From: Nakamurella endophytica
GTDB taxonomy: Bacteria > Actinomycetota > Actinomycetes > Mycobacteriales > Nakamurellaceae
Assembly (NCBI RefSeq): GCF_014646215.1
Contig: NZ_BMNA01000008.1
Coordinates: forward strand, 62,001 to 126,000
Length of the DNA: 64,000 nt
Direction of reading: 5' to 3'
Shown: positions 58,625-64,000 of the stretch, piece after piece
How the letters are laid out: every line of letters starts with the position of its first letter
Position numbering within the stretch: the first letter of the stretch is position 1
Translations under genes and position numbers: made by a program
The notes under the pieces: model-generated
What the model was told of the DNA's origin: nothing
Seen by the model: only the letters and a program-made list of their open reading frames with translations
Database searches by the model: none

Positions 58625-60632
58625 TCAGGAACGCCAGCAGGTACAGCACCGCCACCACGATGAGCAGGTTGCGGTACCCGGTGAGCAGGGCGCCGTACTC
58701 CAGGCAGCCGCCGACGATCGCGCCCAGCAGGTTGACGCCGAAGGCTGCCTGGGAGTCGCCCTCGGACGCGAACCGTTTGGCGAAGGCGATGTTCGCCAGG
58801 TAGATCGGCAGGAAGGCGAGCACGACGGCGATCAGCAGGCGCGGCACGAAGGGCAGCGGCAGCAGCCACTCCGGCCGGACGATGTAGGCCAGCAGCAGCG
58901 CGCCGGCGACGAGGCCGAACACCACCGGCAGCGGCGGCGTCCGGAACCGCCGGGTCGTCTCGACCGCGGCCAGCACGATCACGAGCACGCCGGCGAAGAC
59001 CAGGGCGTTGACCAGCCAGGTGGTGCCGAACAGCAGGGCGAAGCTGGCCACGTTCTTGGTCTCCAGCAGCAGGAACGCCGCGCCCATGAAGAACAGGTCG
59101 GCGTAGGGCCGCATCGACCGGAACGGGCCGCCGAGCACCCGCACGGCGATCACCGAGATCAGCAGGATCCCGCCCAGCACCCACAGGTACATGGCCGGGA
59201 TCATGCCGCCCTCGAAGTAGAGGAACGGCCGGTCGTCGGTGGCCGGGGCGATGACGGCGCCGGTGGGGGCGTAGGCGTCGGAGCAGCGCTGGTCGGCCTC
59301 GGTGAGCCCGACGGTGACGACCGCCTGCCCGTAGCCGACCTTGTCCACGCACGGCACGTGGCCGAACGCGGCCTGCGCGGTGCCGGCCAACCGGTCGATC
59401 AGCCAGTCCTCGCGGTAGTAGTTGTACATCGCGAACACGCCACCCGGGTTGAGGTGGTCGTGCGCGGACTTCAGCGCCTCCTCGGTGAACAGGAAGCTCT
59501 CCAACCGGATCTGCGAGGCGCCGTTGACCAGCGCGAGCGAGTCCGGCAGGGCGAACAGGATGAGGTCGTACCGGGTGTCGGTCCCGGACAGGAAGGCCCG
59601 GCCGTCGTTGACGTGCTGGTCCACACGGGGGTCCTGGTACGGGTGGTTCGGGTTGCGCTGCTGCCCGATCTGCATGATCCGCGGGTCGATGTCCACCGCG
59701 TCGACGTGCTTGGCACCCTTGGACAGCGCGATGGCCACGTCGGACCCCGACCCGGCCCCGACGATCAGGACGTTGTCCAGGCTGTCCTTGACCAAGTGCT
59801 GGTACGGCAACCCGTACTGCGGCTCGGTCTTCAGCCGCGTGGCCGCGTCCCAGATCTCCTGGTGCGGGATACCGTTGACCGAGATCCGGACGACGGGCGT
59901 GTTGTTGTAGTAGACGGTGTCCGTCTTGACCTTGTAGTACGGCGACCAGCTGATGCCCGGGGTCAGCGTCTCGACCAGCAGCACGGCGACCATGCCGGCG
60001 CCGGCCAGCACGGCGACGTACCGGGGCCAGCGGCCGATCAGCGCGACGAAGGCCAGCGCGACGATCACGCCCCAGACCACCGACGGCGCCCGGAAGAACG
60101 AGAGCAGGGTGAAGGCCGTGATCCCGACGAGCGAGCCCACCAGGTCCCACCGGTAGGCCGTCAGCGGCGGCAGCACCGCGAAGCAGCGGCCGACGACCTC
60201 GGCCGGTCCGGCGAGCACGACCGCCACCAGCACGAAGATCAGCGGCAGCACCAGCCAGGCCGGCGGCCCGGAGGTGCCCAGCGAGGTGAAGTAGATGATC
60301 CGGTCCCCGGTGCGGTCGATGGTGACCGGGTACCAGAACACCCCGAGGACCAGCAGGGTGAGCAGCACGGGGGCCACCGGCAGCACCGACCACCGGCGCC
60401 GGGAGATCAGGAAGCCCAGCCCGATGCCGAGGAACGACCCGAGCAGCACGAAGTTCGAGAAGTAGCTCAGGTGCACGACGTTCGACCCGAGCCAGCGGAT
60501 CAGTGCCAGCTCGGCGAACAGCATCAGGGCGCTGCCCAGGACCAGCCGGGCGACCGTTGTCCGATCGGCCCGTTGCGGCGTCGCGGCGGGCGGTTCCAAC
60601 GTGCTCGTCGCGCTCGTGCGGCTGCGGGCCAT
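58596..60632 (-). CDS. Membrane protein with spermidine-synthase-like domain
   Basis: 678 aa. About seven N-terminal transmembrane segments (residues 30-235), then a soluble Rossmann methyltransferase-like domain (VLIVGAGSGSDVAIALSKGAKHVDAVDIDPRIMQIG, read in parts; DLILFALPDSLAL), then six or seven more membrane segments. The core resembles SpeE in that an Asp (VDIDPRI) binds the nucleotide. GGAGG precedes the ATG. Membrane-embedded spermidine-synthase-like proteins are widespread but their product is not established. Confidence 0.88.
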   Translation of the reverse strand: MARSRTSATSTLEPPAATPQRADRTTVARLVLGSALMLFAELALIRWLGSNVVHLSYFSNFVLLGSFLGIGLGFLISRRRWSVLPVAPVLLTLLVLGVFWYPVTIDRTGDRIIYFTSLGTSGPPAWLVLPLIFVLVAVVLAGPAEVVGRCFAVLPPLTAYRWDLVGSLVGITAFTLLSFFRAPSVVWGVIVALAFVALIGRWPRYVAVLAGAGMVAVLLVETLTPGISWSPYYKVKTDTVYYNNTPVVRISVNGIPHQEIWDAATRLKTEPQYGLPYQHLVKDSLDNVLIVGAGSGSDVAIALSKGAKHVDAVDIDPRIMQIGQQRNPNHPYQDPRVDQHVNDGRAFLSGTDTRYDLILFALPDSLALVNGASQIRLESFLFTEEALKSAHDHLNPGGVFAMYNYYREDWLIDRLAGTAQAAFGHVPCVDKVGYGQAVVTVGLTEADQRCSDAYAPTGAVIAPATDDRPFLYFEGGMIPAMYLWVLGGILLISVIAVRVLGGPFRSMRPYADLFFMGAAFLLLETKNVASFALLFGTTWLVNALVFAGVLVIVLAAVETTRRFRTPPLPVVFGLVAGALLLAYIVRPEWLLPLPFVPRLLIAVVLAFLPIYLANIAFAKRFASEGDSQAAFGVNLLGAIVGGCLEYGALLTGYRNLLIVVAVLYLLAFLIKPRVAVAA

Positions 60633-60787
60633 CGAGGTCCTCCCGGCTGCGGTCGGCACGGCGCCGACGTGACGCGCAACACGGTAACCGGCACAGGTCC
60701 GCGCCGCCCTCCCGCCGCTCGGGGTCGCCACGGGTGGGCCCCCGCCCGGTCGACGGGACCCGGCGCGTCGGACCCCGCCGCCCGGCG

Positions 60788-61423
60788 TCAGACCCCGACC
60801 GACTCCGTCCCGCCCAGCGCCAGCCAGCTGGTCCCCTCGGGGGCGAAGGTGCCCAGCTGGCCGTAGTAGATGGGCAGCGCGGGCGGGTTGACGACCCCGT
60901 CGTGGATCGGGAAGGCCACCGTGGGGTGGACCGTCCGCAGGTAGTCGATGGCCTCCTTGAGGGCCATCCACGGCGCGGCGGCCGGCACCGCGAGGATCTC
61001 CACCGGCACGTCGGGGACCATCAGGGCGTCGCCGGGATGCAGCAGCCGCTCGCCGATCAGGTAGGACGCGTTGGGCACGATCGGGATCTCCCGGTAGATG
61101 ACCGCGTGGTCGATGCCGTGGACGGTCACCGGGGTGCCGACGTCGAAGCTGTCCCCGGCGGCCACGGCCGTGGCCTCGATGCCGTTCTCCGCCAGCTGCG
61201 CCGCCGCGCCGCGGTCGGCGTAGACCCGGACGCCGGGGTTCGCCTCCAGCACGGCCGGCAGCCGGTCGAGATCCAGGTGGTCGGCGTGCTGGTGGGTGAT
61301 CAGGATGCCGGTGAGCCCGGTGAGGTCCTCGAAACCGCTGGAGAAGACCCCGGGGTCGACGAGGAGGTCGGCGTCCCGGTCGACGACGTGCAGGCAGGAG
61401 TGGCCGAGTCGGGTGATCTGCAT
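60788..61423 (-). CDS. Metallo-beta-lactamase-fold hydrolase
   Basis: 211 aa, UlaG-like compact form: ITRLGHSCLHVVD at the start, zinc motif ITHQHADHLDLDRL, LLHPGDALMVP (Asp), and FPIHDGVVNP near the end (His). TAGCCT lies 7 nt before the ATG on the minus strand (61436-61431), so it is leaderless and M17 of the longer frame is the start. Likely a general hydrolase; substrate unknown. Confidence 0.88.
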   Translation of the reverse strand: MQITRLGHSCLHVVDRDADLLVDPGVFSSGFEDLTGLTGILITHQHADHLDLDRLPAVLEANPGVRVYADRGAAAQLAENGIEATAVAAGDSFDVGTPVTVHGIDHAVIYREIPIVPNASYLIGERLLHPGDALMVPDVPVEILAVPAAAPWMALKEAIDYLRTVHPTVAFPIHDGVVNPPALPIYYGQLGTFAPEGTSWLALGGTESVGV

Positions 61424-61430
61424 GCCCTGC

Positions 61431-61436
61431 AGGCTA
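61431..61436 (-). promoter_or_regulatory. Leaderless -10 (TAGCCT) of the MBL-fold gene
   Basis: Minus-strand TAGCCT ends 7 nt before ATG 61423. Confidence 0.55.
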
Positions 61437-61495
61437 CGGCGGCGCCGGACGGCGGACCGGGCCGGCCGCACCGGGGTCGGCGGGTGGCCAGCCGC

Positions 61496-62416
61496 TCAGG
61501 ACCACGGCACGGGCCGGTGGCCGAGACCCTGCAGGCTGCCGCCGAGCAGCCGGCCGGTGGTGCCGCCGGCGGTCAGCGCGCAGACCGCGGTCCCGGTGGC
61601 CCCGACCGGCACCGGCGAGCCGGCCGGCACGGCGAGCCGCTCGCCGCTGGGCGTGCTGGTCGAGGACCACCCGACGACGTCCGCCACCTCGCGGAGGCGG
61701 CCGCCGGCGGTGGGGTCCGGCATGCCGGTGAACCGGCGGAGGAGGGCGTCGCACTGCCGGGCCAGGTCCGTGGCCGACGGTCCCGGGGCCAGCACGGGAC
61801 GGGTCGCGACGACCTCGCTGCGGTGCGGCGTCCCGCAGGGGACCGCCAGGTCCTGGCGGGGATCGGGGACGTCGGAGCAGGCCGCGAACACCGCCGCCCG
61901 GTCGCGGTCCGGAAGCGCCCGCCGGACCGGTCCGCCGTATTGGGGGGTGGCGGCGGCGCCGGGCGGGTCGGCGGCGACCAGGCAGGCGACCCAGCGCTGC
62001 CCGGCCCGGCGCTGCCGCGTGTCCGGTCCGGAGCGCAGGACCTGCGCACGGACGGCCGGCTCCCAGTCGGGGTCGAGCACCGGGTCGCCCGGCGCCCCCC
62101 GCAGGTACCAGTCCGGCGCCGGGCGCGGGCAGACATCGGGCACGTCGGTGTCCGGGCCGGCCAGGTCCTCGACCACGGCGTACACCTCGCCGTACCGGGC
62201 GCCCGCGCACGCCGCGAGCGGCGCCGGCGCGGTCACCGGATCGCGGCCGGTGGGCACGGCGGCGAGCAGGCAGTCACCGGCCCGGGGCACGTGTGCCGGC
62301 GGCGCCGCGGTCGGGATGCCGGCCACCGGCGACGGGGTCCCGGCGGCCACGACGACGACGAGGACGGCGGCCAGCACCAGCAGCAGGACGCCGTCCTGGA
62401 TCCGGCCGCGCACCAT
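61496..62416 (-). CDS. Membrane-anchored septum-formation-type protein
   Basis: 306 aa. One N-terminal transmembrane segment (VLLLVLAAVLVVVVAAG) anchors an extracellular part with repeated Cys-containing units: RAGDCLLAAVPTG ... LAACAGARYGEVYAV, then FAACSDVP ... LAVPCGTPHRSEVVAT. The paired GDC / C-x(2)-PH-x-E-V pattern is that of the actinobacterial septum-formation domain. Start chosen at ATG 62416, 7 nt after TACCGT; GTG 62425 is upstream and less likely. Confidence 0.75.
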   Translation of the reverse strand: MVRGRIQDGVLLLVLAAVLVVVVAAGTPSPVAGIPTAAPPAHVPRAGDCLLAAVPTGRDPVTAPAPLAACAGARYGEVYAVVEDLAGPDTDVPDVCPRPAPDWYLRGAPGDPVLDPDWEPAVRAQVLRSGPDTRQRRAGQRWVACLVAADPPGAAATPQYGGPVRRALPDRDRAAVFAACSDVPDPRQDLAVPCGTPHRSEVVATRPVLAPGPSATDLARQCDALLRRFTGMPDPTAGGRLREVADVVGWSSTSTPSGERLAVPAGSPVPVGATGTAVCALTAGGTTGRLLGGSLQGLGHRPVPWS

Positions 62417-62423
62417 CCCGTCC

Positions 62424-62429
62424 ACGGTA
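62424..62429 (-). promoter_or_regulatory. Leaderless -10 (TACCGT) of the septum-formation-type gene
   Basis: Minus-strand TACCGT ends 7 nt before ATG 62416. Confidence 0.45.
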
Positions 62430-62857
62430 GGCCTGCCGGCCGAAGCCCGGTCCGGCGGCGATCAACCCCTTCGGCCTGAGGCAGCGGCCCGGACGGCGGT
62501 GCTGCCGGTGGACCGGGCGGGGCCGGCCCACGGTCCGGGCGCGATCCGGGCACCGTGCGACCCCGCAACGGGCTTCACAGGACGTGTCCGCGGGACGACG
62601 GTGAGCAGATGCACGGCGCGGCGGGGCGGGGCCCGCGAGGCGGCCGAGCGCCGCCCGGCGCCGGTGCCGGACGTCCGTGTCCGGCCGTCAGCGCCTGTTG
62701 CCCGGCGCCGGTGCCCGGACCCACCGCGTCCGCCGCACCGCCCCACCCGAGCACGTCGCAACCCGCGGCAGAGCTTCGTCGAGCACCGACCGCATCACCC
62801 GGGCCCCCGCGTCGCGCGTGGGTGTGGCCCGACCGACCTCAACGGAGAGGGAAAGCA
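62430..62857. other. Intergenic region before the carboxylesterase
   Basis: About 430 bp without a supported gene; open frames are Arg/Pro/Gly-rich shadows. It must hold the esterase promoter, which I could not identify. Confidence 0.4.
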
Positions 62858-64000
62858 TTGTTCAATTTCCGCAGGACGCTGGGCGCCTGCCTGGCCGCCG
62901 CCCTCGCGGTGTCCGGAGCGCTGGTGTCCGCACCGGCCGCCGACGCCGGCCGCCCGGCACATTCGTCCTCGCTGGTGGTCCGCACCGACAAGGGCGTGGT
63001 CCGCGGCGCTGTCAGCTACGGCGTCGAGGGCTTCCTCGGCATCCCGTATGCGGCAGCACCTGTCGGCCGGCTCCGCTGGCAACCGCCGCAGCCGGCCGCG
63101 AAGTGGAAGGGCGTCCGGTCGGCCGCCTCCTTCGGCAGCCAGTGCCCGCAGGGCGTCGGGCTGGACTCGGAGTTCGGCAGCACCGACGAGAACTGCCTGT
63201 TCGTCAACGTGCAGCGCCGCGTGGGCACCAGGTCCGACGCGAAACTGCCTGTCTACGTGTACATCCACGGTGGCGGATTCGTCACCGGCAGCGGTGAGAA
63301 CCTGAACAAGGTGGTCGCCGACACCGGTGTCATCGGTGTGTCGTTGAACTACCGGCTCGGCGCCCTCGGTTTCCTGTCCGTCCCGGGACTGACCAGGGCG
63401 CAAGGCTCCTCGGGCAACTACGGCCTGCTGGACCAGCAGGCGGCCCTGCAGTGGGTGCAGCGCAACATCGCCCGCTTCGGTGGGGACCCGCGGCGGGTGA
63501 CCATCGGCGGCGAGTCCGCGGGCGGCTTCTCCGTCTGCTACCACATGGTCTCGCCGGGCTCCCGGGGCACCTTCTCCCAGGCCATGGTCCAGAGTGGCGG
63601 CTGCCCGTCCCGGACCCAGCAGGAGGCGGAGACCACCGGTGCCGCGGTGGCGGCGGCCGTCGGCTGCGCCGACCCGGCCACGGCCGTGGCGTGCCTGCGC
63701 CGCGTGCCGGTCTCCCGCCTGCTCACCGCGCCGAGCGCCGGCGCCAGCGCGGTGCGCGGCACCCGGTTCCTGCCGGTCGACCCGGCCGCGGCCGTCCGTT
63801 CCGGCCGGTTCGCGCATGTGCCGACGGTCGTCGGATCCCAGCGGGACGAGGCGCGGTCGTTCTACCAGGACAGCATCGGCTGGACCGAGCAGCAGTACGT
63901 GGCCTGGGTCCGGAGCACCTTCCCCCGGGACGCGGCCGCCGTGCTGGCGCACTACCCGTGGCCGGCGACGAGCAACCGGACCACCGCCCCGTACCTGATG
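62858..64000 (+). CDS. Secreted type B carboxylesterase (3' end cut by window)
   Basis: 381 codons visible; family members are about 500 aa, so roughly a quarter is missing. TTG start with GGAGAGG 7 nt upstream. A Sec signal peptide (residues 1-30: FRRTLGACLAAALAVSG, ending at APAADA) is followed by the esterase fold: FLGIPYAAAPVGRLRW, DENCLFVNV, oxyanion HGGG (137-140), nucleophile GGESAGG (Ser220) and VVGSQRDEARSFY for the acid region. The catalytic His lies beyond the window. Confidence 0.92.
   Translation, partial: MFNFRRTLGACLAAALAVSGALVSAPAADAGRPAHSSSLVVRTDKGVVRGAVSYGVEGFLGIPYAAAPVGRLRWQPPQPAAKWKGVRSAASFGSQCPQGVGLDSEFGSTDENCLFVNVQRRVGTRSDAKLPVYVYIHGGGFVTGSGENLNKVVADTGVIGVSLNYRLGALGFLSVPGLTRAQGSSGNYGLLDQQAALQWVQRNIARFGGDPRRVTIGGESAGGFSVCYHMVSPGSRGTFSQAMVQSGGCPSRTQQEAETTGAAVAAAVGCADPATAVACLRRVPVSRLLTAPSAGASAVRGTRFLPVDPAAAVRSGRFAHVPTVVGSQRDEARSFYQDSIGWTEQQYVAWVRSTFPRDAAAVLAHYPWPATSNRTTAPYLM

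Overview
The window is very GC-rich with strong G/C at third codon positions. It has many GTG starts, long chains of genes overlapping by 4 nt (GTGA/ATGA), and many genes that begin 6-7 nt after a TANNNT-like hexamer with no Shine-Dalgarno sequence (leaderless transcripts). Together with an ECF41 sigma factor, a WXG100-like protein and a mycothiol-type MDMPI protein, this points to an actinomycete chromosome. A Nakamurella/Frankineae-like origin is my guess only. I see no rRNA, tRNA, transposase, integrase, phage or CRISPR locus.

Layout. (1) 1-7.4 kb holds a serine-rich polysaccharide-deacetylase-like lipoprotein, then a coupled pair: a 1684-residue LamG/PQQ-propeller protein of unknown role and a Tat-exported protein with an LADTG sorting-like tail. 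(2) 7.5-16.2 kb is an eight-gene minus-strand sugar operon: PfkB kinase, LacI regulator, ManA-like isomerase, FGGY kinase, LacD-like aldolase and an FrcBCA-like ABC importer. Two identical TGACAACGCTGTCA operators lie upstream. (3) 16.3-23.3 kb is a second carbohydrate locus: ROK kinase, Gfo/Idh dehydrogenase, IolE-like isomerase, hydrolase and SDR, divergent from a DeoR regulator. A decayed Zn-alcohol-dehydrogenase remnant and a pentulose-phosphate-epimerase-like gene follow, and AGTCGA repeats at three places suggest one regulon. (4) 23.4-29.1 kb has an orphan AAA ATPase, an alpha/beta hydrolase, and a LacI / LsrF-like aldolase / Gfo-Idh operon with a textbook operator. (5) 29.1-41.5 kb is mixed housekeeping: a DUF1059-PAS-GGDEF protein, small kinase, pheA, phosphatase, sugar kinase, a frameshifted LLM oxidoreductase, AlkB-like dioxygenase, zincin, a DUF1023 hydrolase with a WXG100-like partner, serS and a phosphoribosyltransferase. 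(6) 41.7-52.7 kb is a purine-to-ammonia island: guanine deaminase, allantoinase, allantoicase, OHCU decarboxylase, HIU hydrolase, uricase and urease ABC+F. It is interrupted by an MDMPI/SRPBCC/ArsR group. (7) 52.7-64 kb carries a Zn-ribbon protein, methyltransferase, phosphoketolase, ECF41 sigma factor with its carboxymuconolactone-decarboxylase partner, a membrane spermidine-synthase-like protein, a metallo-beta-lactamase-fold protein, a septum-formation-type protein, and a secreted carboxylesterase cut by the window end.

How it works together. Loci 2-4 look like three separately regulated carbohydrate modules (LacI, DeoR, LacI). In locus 2 one can read import, phosphorylation, isomerisation, second phosphorylation and aldol cleavage in a single transcript, though the sugar cannot be named. 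Locus 6 can take guanine to xanthine and urate through allantoin to ureidoglycolate and urea, then urea to ammonia. Xanthine dehydrogenase, ureidoglycolate lyase and the urease maturation genes ureD and ureG are not in the window.
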